From NCBI RefSeq assembly GCF_900497805.2, contig NW_020954610.1, forward strand, positions 26,790,642 through 26,854,641: DNA of 64,000 nt, written 5' to 3'. Positions 35,361 to 45,990 of the stretch are shown here, in pieces (within the stretch, counting starts at the first letter, position 1; every line of letters starts with the position of its first letter). The stretch comes from Vombatus ursinus (taxonomy: Eukaryota; Chordata; Mammalia; Diprotodontia; Vombatidae). The notes beneath the pieces are model-generated. The model had not been told where the DNA came from, made no database searches, and saw only the letters and a list, made by a program, of their open reading frames with translations. The position numbers and the translations under genes are program-made.

Positions 35361-36276
35361 TATTTAGCACCTCCTGTGTGCCTGGCTCGGTAATCTGCTC
35401 TTTACAAACCAGTCAGCGTTAATGACCCTTTCACTGAAAACTCCCCACAACCCATTTGGAAGTGGAGGGTTGTAAGAGCACCTGCCTGTCTGGGTGCAGA
35501 AGGATCGAAGGTGTATAAAGTGCCTTTCAAGGACAGACGAAAGCAGTTCTGGACTGGATTTAATAAAAAAACAAAAAACAAAACAAAAAAACCCCATTAG
35601 ATGAAGGGTCATGGGAATGATCTGATGGAACTCCAAGTGTTCTACAATGAGGCTTTTACTATGGCTAGTGACCTCTTGGAAGGTTTCCTTCATGGAAATT
35701 AAAATTTTCTAACTTCTATTTAACCAGATGTTCTTAGTGTATATGAACCAGCAACTCAGGAGCAAATTACCTCACCAAGCACTGTCTATAGTCCTTATCC
35801 TCTATGCACAGCACCTGCTCAGTCTAACACATCAAATATTTCTGACCTTCCTACACAACCTGTTTATTCATCTCCCAGACATTTAAATTGTGGGGAAATA
35901 TGAGGTATTAGCATCAGGTATTAGTATCAGGTATTACATACTCAGTACTTTGTTCTTCCTCTGGAGTCACAGATGGTTTAACGAAACTGCCATCCAGAAA
36001 GGATAGCAACAGTGCCGAGAGAGAATTTTTGCAGGATGCCACAATAACAGAGATTTCTGATGTCAATGATGACTTTTTTGGATTGAGTACTGACAGTTTG
36101 TCTCATTTACAGAGCCCATCTGTTCTGGAAGTGAGGGAAAAGGGTTACACAAGATTAAAAGAAGACCTTGCAAAAGCTCAGGGGGAACAAACTAAAAGTT
36201 GTCGAATGTGAGGCTTTCAAAAGTCCGAGATCAGCTGGGACAAGAATTAGAAGAACTCACAGCTAGTCTGTTTGAG

Positions 36277-36345
36277 GAAATATTTATTGAATGTCTACTG
36301 TGTGCATCACATTATTATTTTGCCTTTCTAATAACCTTCTGAGGA
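36277..36345. repeat. Short insert in the RAB3IP retrocopy
   Basis: It separates TASLFEE from AHKMVKEAN. The text tatttattgaatgtctactg resembles a reversed MIR/L2 tail, but such families are too old for a fresh insertion, so the origin is unclear. Confidence 0.6.
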
Positions 36346-36991
36346 AGCTCACAAAATGGTGAAAGAAGCTAATATCAAGCAGGCAACAGCTGGAGAACAA
36401 TTAAAAGAAGAACAGGAAAGTGACGTACTTCAAACAGAAGTTGCTGCCTTAAAGACACTTATGTTGTCCACTTCACCAACATCACCAATTCAAGAGCTTC
36501 TGCCAAATGGAAAGGCTCCTTTTAAAAAGGTACATGTAAGATATAAAAGTATAAGCAGTGCTATGAGTAGCAGTAATCAGGACCTCAGGGTGACGCAGCC
36601 TATTGTAAAAGATTGCAAAGAAGCTGACTTATCTCTGTATAATGAGTTCAGATCTTGGGAGGATGAATTCACAATGGACAGGACATGCCTCTACTTAGAC
36701 AAAATTTATCAGGAAGATATATTTCCATGCTTAACCTTTTCCAAAATCGAGTTGGCTTCAGCTGTTCTGGAGGCTGTGGAAAACAACACCCTAAGCATTG
36801 AACCAGTGGGACTGCAGCCTATTTGATTTATAAAAGCTTCTGTAGTTGAACAGCTGAATGTGGAGGACCAAAGAAATGTGCTTTCAGTGGGCAGAGTAAG
36901 TCATGCGAACACAGAATTAAATTAGGAGACTCAAGAAACTATATTACATTTCTCCTTTTTGCAGATACAGGATCACATCAGTGTGTAACTT

Positions 36992-37035
36992 TATATATAT
37001 ATATATATATACACATATACATACATATATATATT
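36992..37035. repeat. (TA)n microsatellite in former RAB3IP codons
   Basis: The run lies where Rabin8 encodes a FFTYIRYI-like stretch, between the ITSVCN-like and QQGLVK regions, so it grew from tta/tat-rich codons. Confidence 0.8.
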
Positions 37036-37446
37036 CACTATGTCCAACAAGGGCTTGTAAAACATCAGGATGTTGATAAGATGTTTTGGGAAGTTAAGTA
37101 ATTGAGAAAAAAGATGTCATTGGCAATAGTGGGATATTTCAAGGAGGATCTTTCTCTGCACTGAATATACATAAACTTCACTTGAATAACTAAAATGGCT
37201 GAATTTTTTTTATGGTCACTTGATATTTATTTCTAAGGAATTGGGTCCAAGATCTTTTATCTTCTTTTGCAAAATGCACTTAGTACTGTGATTTCTTTCA
37301 AACTTATACATGCTGTATATGATTAAGTAAAATTGTAGTTGAACAAAGTAAGACAAAGACTTGCAGCTGTACTCGTGACTGTAATTTATAATTGCAAAAA
37401 ATCTAATTAAATAAATGTTAAATTGGAGAAAAAAGTAAGGAAATTG

Positions 37447-37860
37447 ATCTCAAGACTTAACTGGTCCAGGGAACTAAGATTCACCCCACTGATGTAGCTT
37501 CTTGGCTACTTAAGGCATAAAAGCCTAGCAAACATATAGTCTGCACTCTTTAGGCTAAATGTATGTCTCCACTGTCATGCCAGTTAACACACAAGGATAT
37601 GTCCATTTTTGGTGTCAAGATTCAGGCTGAAGCAGCTGAAGTAGTCCTGGTCTGCCTCAAAAAAGGCTCTAAAGTTTGAACTCAGACTTATGCTTGTGGT
37701 GCCATGGGACTAGCTTCTGGAAGTTTGGATCCTGGCCAAGCATAGCCATGACACAAATTTGGATGACTTGGAGGGATAATAGTGTGGATCTGGATTACTC
37801 TAAGGTTTGTAAATGGGCAAGTATTTGCTTTTTAAAAAGAATGGGGGGCTTTGAGTAGAG
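37447..37860. other. No recognisable feature
   Basis: Nothing supported downstream of the retrocopy. Confidence 0.45.
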
Positions 37861-37861
37861 A

Positions 37862-38300
37862 TCATAGACTCATTACCCTAGAACCATCAAGACTAATTGC
37901 CTCTTTTTACTGATATTACAACTGAGGTTTAGTGACATTAAATGATTTGACCAAGGTCATTGCTATTGTTATTCAGTCGTTTTTCAGTTGTGTCCAACTC
38001 TTCATGACCCTTTTTGGGGTTCTCTTGTCAATGAAACTGGAGTAGTTTGCCATTTCCTTCTCTAGATCATTGTACAGTTGAGAAAACAGAGGCAAACTGG
38101 TTTAAGTGACTTGCCTAGAGTCACACAGCTGGTAAGTGTTTGAGGCCAGGTTTGAACTCAGGAAGATGAGTCTTTATGACTCTGGGCCTGGCACTCTATC
38201 TACTGTGACACCTAGCTTCCCCAAGGTCACTTAAGTTGTTAACAAAAGAAATCAAATTTGAACCTAGGTCCTTTGGCACCAGATCCAGTGCTGTTGCAGT
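37862..38300 (-). repeat. MIR-type SINE split by a younger SINE
   Basis: Left piece 37862-37950 (agactaattgcctcttttta, gaggtttagtgacatta) and right piece 38230-38300 (gaacctaggtcctttggcac) form one reversed MIR. The break holds the SINE at 37960-38220. Confidence 0.7.
37951..38229 (-). mobile_element. tRNA-RTE SINE with target-site duplication
   Basis: Reverse orientation: the RTE-derived tail comes first (gttattcagtcgtttttcag, catgaccctttttggggttc, gtttgccatttccttctcta), then the core and the tRNA-like head near tctatctactgtgacaccta. The duplication ccaaggtca flanks it at 37951-37959 and 38221-38229. Confidence 0.85.
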
Positions 38301-38339
38301 TAAAAGAATCTGGCTAACTGCAGGTGGGGGTGGGGTAGG

Positions 38340-38341
<2 letters not shown>

Positions 38342-38396
<55 letters not shown>
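38342..38396. repeat. (GT)n microsatellite
   Basis: About 27 uninterrupted dinucleotide units. Confidence 0.95.
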
Positions 38397-38397
<1 letters not shown>

Positions 38398-38743
38398 CTG
38401 ACTTTGTTAGGGTCATAATCTCATTTTTCTTCTTCCAGGAATCCCCCAGTCCTATGATAAAGACAATACTGAATTCTTAAGATGAATGGTAGCCTCTGCC
38501 CAGGCCTGGATGGTTGCAGTGTTCTTTCTTTCTGAGTCCTCATCCTCCAATTCGCCTTTTGGGGGTAGGTGCATTGTACAGATTCCCTAATATATAGGAG
38601 ATCAAGGAGCCCTCCCATCTTCTTTGGTTGCTGATATTGATGAAATTGCCCAGGTACTCAACAAGATTTCACTTCACTTTGTCTTGTATAGACAGGTAGT
38701 AGCCATGTCTATATCAGTCCATACAAATTAGATGGGGGAAGGG
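38397..38743. other. No recognisable feature
   Basis: Nothing supported. Confidence 0.45.
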
Positions 38744-38830
38744 AACAAGCATATATTAAGTGCCCACTATGTATCAGGTACTGTGCTAAGCAATTTATAA
38801 ATATTATCTCATTTGATCTAAATGAACCAA
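38744..38830 (-). repeat. MIR 3' fragment
   Basis: catatattaagtgcccacta, caggtactgtgctaagcaat and attatctcatttgatct. Confidence 0.7.
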
Positions 38831-38984
38831 AACATTCATTCTGTCCATTTTACTAAAATCTGTCTGCTTAGTACACAGCTCAGATAATTTCTCAGAAAGA
38901 AAACATGACCAATTTGATGGACCTTAGCATTTACCAGAGAACCCATCCCACTGCTTCGTCACCGAGAGCCACAGAATCCTGCCT

Positions 38985-39065
38985 CACAATTTATCTTGCA
39001 CCGGGTCTAGCACAATTCACTGTCATTAGCAGGCAATTCATGCACATCTGTTGAATAAATGATGG
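38985..39065 (+). repeat. L2-like 3' tail (weak)
   Basis: gggtctagcacaattcac and the closing catctgttgaataaatga. Confidence 0.4.
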
Positions 39066-39302
39066 TGCTTTTATGGATTCATCCAGCTTCTCCCGATACT
39101 GAGATGCACTTTTCAAGTTCCCAAGCCAAACTCCATCTCCTTCCTTCATCTGCCTTTTGCCCACCATGACACATTAAAACCTCTGGTTTATTTCCATGCC
39201 TATCATGGACCTTTGGACATTGACTTGAAGCCCTCTGTCTCCAAACATGCTGCTGCTTGTGGTTTCTGTGCAGCTGGGACCAGCAGTGACCACTCTGGTT
39301 CA

Positions 39303-39545
39303 CCAGGATGATGATGATAAGCATTTAAGTAGTGTTTAAGGTTTGGAAAGTGCTTTACAAATATATTTTGTACTGACACTAACCCTGCAAGGTAGATGCT
39401 TTACTGATGAGGAAACTGATGCAGTCAGAGGTTAAATGACTTGCTCATAGTCACACAACTATTGAGTGTCTGAGCCCAGATTTTAAATGAGGTCTTCCTG
39501 ACTCCAGGTCCAATGTTTTATCTACTATACCATTTAGCTGTCCTC
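39303..39545 (-). repeat. MIR SINE
   Basis: Reversed order: ggtttggaaagtgctttaca, ccctgcaaggtagatgcttt, gatgaggaaactgatgcag, gacttgctcatagtcacaca, tcttcctgactccaggtcca and tatctactataccatttagc. Confidence 0.8.
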
Positions 39546-39589
39546 TAATTTGGCACAATACTCCAAATTCTTAGCTTCATTTAATTCAA

Positions 39590-39720
39590 TTAACATTTAT
39601 CAAGTACCTACTGTGTGAGAGGCACTATTCTGACCACTGATTATACCATACTGAGATAAAAATGAAATAATCCCTTCCCTCAAGGAGATTACATTCTTTG
39701 CCCTTGGAGTTTGACCTTTA
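39590..39720 (-). repeat. L2 3' fragment
   Basis: acatttatcaagtacctact and tcccttccctcaaggagatt resemble the reversed L2 3' end and the adjoining segment. Confidence 0.6.
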
Positions 39721-40129
39721 GAACTATTTTACGGTCCATTCCAGCTCCAGATTGTTTTGTACTCCACCACAGCAACAAAGAATGATAGTAAAAAAAATAC
39801 TTTGATGCTGGTGTGATTCAGCCATAGAAAAACAGGCTTGACCTTAGTCTTAGTCCTCAATCATCTTCTTTTCTCCATTGTGTAGACTCAGGCACAAGAG
39901 TAATCTAAGTGAAATATGGATTGGATTTGTGATTACAGTGGTATGGGGTCTTCTTGATGAGGACACTCTTTTTTACTGATGCAGATTGACACTTTCTCTG
40001 CAACCTGTAGAATCTTGCTTAAAGCATTGATGGCTTCAGCATTTTGCCCTTGACACAAACAGCTTGTGTCAGAGACAAAACTTGAGCACAGGTTTTCTTG
40101 TCTTTGAGGCCAGCTCTTTATCTACAATA
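39721..40129. other. No recognisable feature
   Basis: Nothing supported. Confidence 0.45.
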
Positions 40130-40172
40130 CTAGTGGTTCTCAAACCAAAAAGAACATTTGTTTATGTGGATT

Positions 40173-40450
40173 ATATCTTTCAATGGGCAACTAGGTGGCA
40201 GAGTGGATAGAGTGCCAAGCCTGAAGTCAAGAAAACTCATCTTCCTGAGTTCAAATCTGGCCTCAGACACTTAGTAGCTGTGTGACCCTGGACAAATCAC
40301 TTAACCTTGTTTGCTTGAGTTTCCTCATCTGTAAAATGAGCTGGAGAAGGAAAGACAAAGCACTTTTGTACCTTTGCCAAGAAAACCCCCAATAGGGTCA
40401 TGGAAAGTTGTACATGACTGAAAAAACTAACAACAAAAATATCTTTTAAT
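40173..40450 (+). mobile_element. tRNA-RTE SINE with target-site duplication
   Basis: The head gggcaactaggtggcagagt, gagttcaaatctggcctcag, agctgtgtgaccctggaca, tcatctgtaaaatgagctgg, tttgccaagaaaaccccc and an RTE tail ending actaacaacaaaaat are complete. The near-identical duplication atatctt(t/c)... lies at 40173-40184 and 40439-40450 (one mismatch). Confidence 0.9.
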
Positions 40451-40808
40451 AGTCAATGTACTAGAACTTAGAGCTAATAATCTTTAAACATTCTATTTAT
40501 TAATGCATTAAAATAACACAAAAATAAACCTGTAACATGCTATCATAAACAGTATTTTATTTAAAAGAACTCTCTTTTCCAAAACAAAATAAAATGAGAA
40601 AAGTGGGATTGTTTAACATTTTTTTTCAAATTTCTTTAATGTCTAGCTTAACAAAAGACAACTGGATTCTCATTGTCTGATTTTGAATGAAATCTATTGG
40701 GATATTATGTCTTGGTTGCAGTATATGAAGAAAATCTGGCATCATATAGATATGTAATTGGGAAATTACATAGAATACTAATAGAGTATTTCACTAGGCA
40801 AATGAGAT

Positions 40809-40850
40809 TATTATTATTATTATTGTCATTATTATTATTATATTATAGCT
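40809..40850. repeat. (TTA)n microsatellite
   Basis: Trinucleotide run inside the hAT-type element. Confidence 0.9.
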
Positions 40851-40920
40851 ATGACCTTGTAGATCTCCTAAAAGGGTCTCATGGACCACCAGGTTCTGGT
40901 TCCACACTTTGAAAATCAGT

Positions 40921-43241
40921 ATATTATGCCATGCTCTCTTTCTTAGTGAGATAAGACTGTAAAATGCAAATACCCTGCAAAGGATGTGAATTTAGGTTAG
41001 GAATGGAAGAAAATTGTGAAAGCTAGAAAATATCGAGAGTAGGCTTGCAATATTTTGCCTTGCCAAGTATATGACTCAAGCAGATATGCATGTCATATCC
41101 ACGCGGAAACTGATTTGGGTTTCCTACGCTTACGATGATAATCTCTGAACCATAATGTAGGACTAAACTTTGTAAAAGGTCTCACTTTTCATTTGCTTTC
41201 AATATTTTCATTCTCAAATTCTTATTTTAAGGCTTAAGGAATGTTTGTCATTCAGAAGGCTCTCCACCAAAAGTTTCTACTTTGAGCTATTTGAGGAATT
41301 ATGAGGGAGTTAAACCCTGTCTCATCCTGGAAATCTGAACGTAATCTTTCTTCCAGTGCTCACTTCTGCAAACACCATCATGCGTTAAAATGATAGAAAA
41401 CATGCATTATGACTAGCTCATAAATGGTTCCCTCTATAAACGTAAGCATCAGGACCAAATCTCCTCATACTTTTCGGCTGTTGCTCTTAGGCAGTGTTGT
41501 ATATTCTCCTCACTTACTCATGTGTTTTGGCCCGACTGCAGGGCTTGCTCTGCCCATGAGCCTTCAGTTCCTTAAAACAATTCTTCATGCAGGTACCTAC
41601 ATTCTCAATGACAATTGCTTTTGTGATTTACTCAAAATCCTGACAATTTGTAGGCCTAGAAAAATAAAAAGTCTGAGATCTCTGAGGATACACTGCTCAT
41701 GATCATATTTAATCTCTATTCATATCTTCCCCAGCACTTTGCTGTTTCCATACATTGCTGCCAGAGTTGTAAAGAGTACTCCTTTTGCCTTCCTTGCTGT
41801 GCTGACAGGTATTATCTTTACCACTGTCTTTTTATACCATTTGGTGTCCAATAACTTCTCAAAAATATCTTCAGCTGCATTCATTGAAGCCTAATAACTG
41901 CTCTCTCAGCTTGTAGGGTATAATTTGTTCTCTTACCTGCTTTCTTCAAGTTAATATTAACCTAACCCATTGGAGTGTTTCAAAAAAGTCATGAATACTG
42001 GACAGTCTTTAGTTGACATCAGGGAACAGAGAAAATTAAGGAGCACCAATGAAGCTAACATCTGAGAACTCTAAATTAATTATAAATATAGAAGCACATT
42101 GGTATTTTACTAAGCCTGTCAGTGTAACCTAGAAAGGAAAGAAAAACCTGTAGAGTATTACTATTAAAAAGGGGGGGAAACCCTTTTCATTTCTTCCCAG
42201 CCAAGTTCAAGAAGTAAAGGATTTCATTTGGTCTGATAAAAGGTCAGTGTACATATATACATTTGTATGGATGTATTCTATTATTAAGCACAAAAAATGA
42301 AAATTGGCTCCAATCATATAACAGTAACAACTGGCATATAGACTAGCGTTTATATAACATATTAAGGTTTGCAAAGCCCTTCACAGATGTTATTTTGCTT
42401 GAAGTACATGTTCTTTCTCTTTGCCAACTAAAAAAAAAAAAACTGTGTTTATATAAAAAATGTAGATACGACATTATTACCTAGATACTTTTAATCTATC
42501 TGGGCCTTGGCTTTGGGATTCAAAGTTATAGATTGGTATGATCTACACTGGGATGAAGAAAATTTCCACTCCCATGAAAATCACAGTTGCTTGAGTAATT
42601 AACACTTTTACTTAAATGTGTTGTAAGAACTTTTCATATTTTGTTAAAAACAATAGAACCATCACCAAATTTTCTCTGCATTAGCTAAATGATATTTGTT
42701 GTATTCCATGCCTTACACTGAAACAAATAACTGTAAAAAAAAGTTCCTTAATAAATAAAGGAAGTGACATAGAAGGAAGCCTTGCTAATTCCCTACTTGG
42801 GTTGGAAAATCCACACAAAAAAAAGCAAAGCAACAGGGTTGTTATGACAAACTGTCAAAGTAGAAAGGTTCTCACTTATGAGTTTCAAGGATAACAACAA
42901 TAATAAATATTTGTTAAGCACCTATTATATGGAAGTCCTGTGCTAAGTGACAAGAAAGGCTTAAATGGATCCATGATATCATTGATGGGGATACTGTGTC
43001 CAAAGATGTGGATTACAAATTGTTGACCTATTATTGACATCCTGGAGGACCGTTGTGCATGTCTTCTCACCAGTTTGCTGTTGGAGGTCCCTTTATTATG
43101 CTAGGGGCCTTCCCTTCCTTGCTTTCTCTTGATATTTCAATGATGTCAGTGGAACATGCAGGCTACTCATAGGTTATCTATCCCCCGTTGGATGTGACCA
43201 ACCTCTCTTCATTTTTCCTCATATATTTCTTTAATGATGGT
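40921..43241. other. Mostly unique sequence
   Basis: Short MIR/L2 traces occur near 42340-42400 and 42890-42960 (tatttgttaagcacctatta). No gene supported. Confidence 0.4.
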
Positions 43242-43391
43242 CTTTACACCAATAGTGTCAAACTTAAATGGAAATGGTGTCTCTGATCTATACATAATAC
43301 CATATATTTGTTTACTTTTAAATGTAATGTTATCTTTCTTTTTTTGTATTTTTATTCCATTTGTTGTGTTTGACACCTCTTTGGTTTACAC
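43242..43391. mobile_element. hAT MITE with inverted ends and 8-base duplication
   Basis: The element (43250-43383, 134 bases) has ends caatagtgtcaaac and gtttgacacctctttg, which are inverted relatives. The flanks ctttacac (43242-43249) and gtttacac (43384-43391) match at seven of eight bases, as expected for hAT target sites. No coding capacity. Confidence 0.8.
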
Positions 43392-43659
43392 TGCTTGTCC
43401 TTTGTAATTTCTTGTTTGTAATGTGTTGAAAGCTTACACACACCCCCTGCATGCTTCTCCATTGCTCTCTGGGTAATCGTTCATTTCATTTTTTCAGAAA
43501 CTGTAGTGTATTATCCATAGCTGAACACCAACACTGGAAGAAAATTGATATTACAAAGATGGGTCTTTGTTTCAGGAAGAAGTTTGCAGCAATTAAAAGA
43601 ACTTTGCAATTTCTCTAATGAAATCCAGGCCATCTTCTCCTTCTTTTCAATTTTGGGCC
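43392..43659. other. No recognisable feature
   Basis: Nothing supported. Confidence 0.4.
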
Positions 43660-44395
43660 AAACTTAATGTATCCAAGCTTATAACTTGGATGTCATTCTT
43701 GACTCCTTACTCTCACAATGCCCATATACAATTCATTACTGACTTTTGTCTTTTACGTTCATAATATCTCTTGTATATGTCCCTTCCTTTTTACCCAGTC
43801 AGTCACCACCCTAGTTCAGGTTCTGATCGCCTTGGCCAGGACTATTGCAATAGCCTCCTAATTGGTCTCCTTACCTAAAATTTCTCTCCTCTTCAATCTG
43901 TCCACCACTCTAGTCACCAAAGTGACTTTCCTTCAATGTAGGACACCTCTCCTTACTCAACACATTCCAGTGGATACCTACATTTCAAGTATAAATGCCT
44001 CCGTTTGACATTTAAAGCTTCGTAACACATTGCTCCTCCTCATGAACTCATTTCATTGCCTTTCTCTGTGTCTTGGCATTGACTGTTTTCCATGCCTGTA
44101 ATGAACTCCTTGCCTTTCTCCATCTTTTAGAATCAAGTTTTATTCAAAATGCAACTGAAGCATCATCTCTTATGTAATACCCTCCCATCTACTATGCCTT
44201 TGTCCCAAATTGACTTGTATGTTTTTTATATGTTTTTGCACATGCCTTTATATGTACATGTTGTTTCCCCTAACAAAATTGTAAGCTTCATGAGAAAAGG
44301 AATTATTTTACTTTTGTATTTATACCCTTTACACCCATATGCCAGCATTCCTGGTGTGTAGCAGTCACTTACAAGTAAATCTTATTAATTAGTAG
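43660..44395 (+). mobile_element. L2 LINE, 3' portion
   Basis: Plus-strand L2 order is clear: ttggatgtcattcttgactc, cagtcagtcaccaccctagt, ggactattgcaatagcctcc, ttggtctccttacctaaaat, tgacatttaaagcttcgtaa, gcattgactgttttccatgc, gtaagcttcatgagaaaagg, then a degenerate terminus. Confidence 0.8.
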
Positions 44396-45517
44396 GAAAA
44401 TTTGAGGATGAAGAGAACACTTTCAGTTGTAGCAATCAAGGAAGGGTACAACAGAGGGTATACAAACTTGATTCATATAAAAACATAATGATTCTGAAGG
44501 GCATGGGGCATGGTTTGTGCGTGAAGCTGAAAGGGAGAATAGTTTGGAGAACAGAAATTGGGATGGAATGTAGAGTACACGGAAGGGAGTAATGTGCAAT
44601 AATGCTGTAAAGGTAAGTGAAAACCTGATTATATAGGGACTTATATGTTAGGCTATTGAACTTGAATTTGATCCTAGAAGATCACTAAAGGTATTTGAAC
44701 AGAGGAGTGATATGGGCAGAACTACGCCTTAGAAATATTATTGTGCCTATATGAAAAAATGGATTGGAGAGGGAAGAGAGTGGAAGTAGGAAGATTAATT
44801 ATGAAGCTCTTTTAAATAGTTCAAGGAAAGGAATCATCAAAGCCTGGAATGATACAATAGTATGAGCAGAGAGAAAATAATAGATTTAAGAGATATTATG
44901 GAAGTAGAAATGGACTTAGTAACTGATTGAATATAGGGCATGAGGGAGAGGAAAGACTCATCTTGCATTCTAAGATTTTAAACCTATGTGTAAATGGGAA
45001 GAGGATTTTGCAAGCAAGAGAAACCAAGAAGTTTCAGAAGAGGTAGATTGGGCAGGGAAAATGATGAATTCGATTTTGAGTTTGAGGTGTCCAGCAGGCA
45101 ACTAGAGGTGATAGGACTGAAATTAGGTGAGAGACTAAAGACAGATTTTGGAGTTATATCTGTAGAAATTGTCATTGAACCTTTGGGAGCTGAGGAGCTC
45201 ACCAAGAAACAGTATTGAGAGAGATGGAAAAAAAAAAGGTTCACTACACTGCTTGGGCATTCATGCTTAGCAGGCAGGCAAAAGATGATGAACCAACAAA
45301 GGATATTGAGAAGGAAAATTCAGACACATAAGAAAAAAAGGTTAGAATAGAATAATCATAGAACATGAGTGAGGAGGATGTTTCTAGAAGAAACAATGGT
45401 CAACAGAGTCTAATGCTGTAGAGAGGTAAAGGACCATGGACATTTATAAAAGAACTTAACTTACCTAATTTAACAAATAAGAGGTGAATTTGGAGAGAAC
45501 AGTTTCCTTCTTTAAAA

Positions 45518-45522
<5 letters not shown>

Positions 45523-45557
<35 letters not shown>

Positions 45558-45568
45558 TATATATATAT
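45523..45568. repeat. (AT)n microsatellite
   Basis: About 22 units adjoining the head of a SINE. Confidence 0.95.
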
Positions 45569-45723
45569 GGGCAGCTAGGTGGTGCAGTGGATAGAGCTCT
45601 GGCCTTGGAGTCAGGAGGACCTGAGTTCAAATCCAGCCTCAGACACTTAACACTTACTAGCTGCATGACCCTGGGCAAGTCATTTAACCCCACTTGCCTC
45701 ACCAAAAAAAAGTAAAAAAAAAG
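45569..45723 (+). mobile_element. tRNA-derived marsupial SINE
   Basis: gggcagctaggtggtgcagt, A-box-like gtggatagagct, B-box-like gagttcaaatcc, cttactagctgcatgaccct and an A-rich tail. Very similar to the copy at 6.26 kb, with no RTE-type tail. Confidence 0.9.
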
Positions 45724-45990
45724 ATATATTTTGTTTTTATATTGCCTAAATTTTCCCCTGTATCCCTCCTTTCCCCCTCTCCCAGAGACCCATTCCATAT
45801 AACAAGGAATATTTTACAGAGAACAGTTTCAATAGAGTCATGGGGTCAGAAGCCAAATTATAAGTGATTAAGAAGGGAATGAGAGGTAAGGAAATATAGA
45901 CATTATGTTTAACTTCTAGGAGGAGAAATATATTATGATTAGTTTGAAGAGCTAGAAGGGGACCAAGATGTTTCTTTCCATCTTATAATG

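Larger units (their letters stand above)
35031..37446 (+). pseudogene. RAB3IP: Processed pseudogene of RAB3IP (Rabin8)
   Basis: The parent gene encodes Rabin8, the Sec2-domain exchange factor that activates RAB8 during vesicle traffic and ciliogenesis. Many exons lie contiguously here, as expected of reverse-transcribed mRNA. The likely start is ATG at 35661 (MASDLLEGF). Recognisable blocks follow: [58 protein letters not shown]; the Sec2 coiled-coil pieces KVRDQLGQELEELTASLFEE and [10 protein letters not shown]; then [36 protein letters not shown]; and the C-terminus [17 protein letters not shown]. Frameshifts, several stops and a 67-base insert at about 36277-36343 disable it. A polyadenylation signal lies at 37410-37415. 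Duplicated target (about gtaaggaaattg) lies at 35037-35048 and 37435-37446. Confidence 0.95.
40130..40920. mobile_element. Old hAT-type (Charlie-like) DNA transposon, interrupted by a SINE
   Basis: Left end ctagtggttctcaaacc and right end acactttgaaaatcagt are inverted relatives of the cagtggttctcaaa terminus. Internal text (catttgtttatgtggattat; ttcaaatttctttaatgtct; gcagtatatgaagaaaatct; aaaagggtctcatggacc) matches a mammal-wide non-autonomous element that I recall. No clear 8-base duplication is visible. Confidence 0.7.
45494..45830. mobile_element. Composite retroelement insertion with 13-base duplication
   Basis: The duplication agagaacagtttc flanks 311 bases (45494-45506 and 45818-45830). 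The insert holds an AT microsatellite, a tRNA-type SINE and about 95 bases of other repeat sequence (ccctcctttccccctctccc) at its right side. Confidence 0.85.
44396..45990 (-). mobile_element. L2 LINE fragment, interrupted near 45.5 kb
   Basis: Reverse-oriented L2 landmarks include gaatttgatcctagaagatc, gtatttgaacagaggagtga, atgatgaattcgattttgag, tttgaggtgtccagcaggca and cagagtctaatgctgtagag. It continues after the insertion at 45507-45817 (gggtcagaagccaaatta). It lies tail-to-tail with the plus-strand L2 just before it. Confidence 0.75.

Noticed and set aside
45400-45798. A 132-codon minus-strand frame.
   Set aside because: It crosses a SINE and an AT microsatellite, so it is antisense repeat translation.
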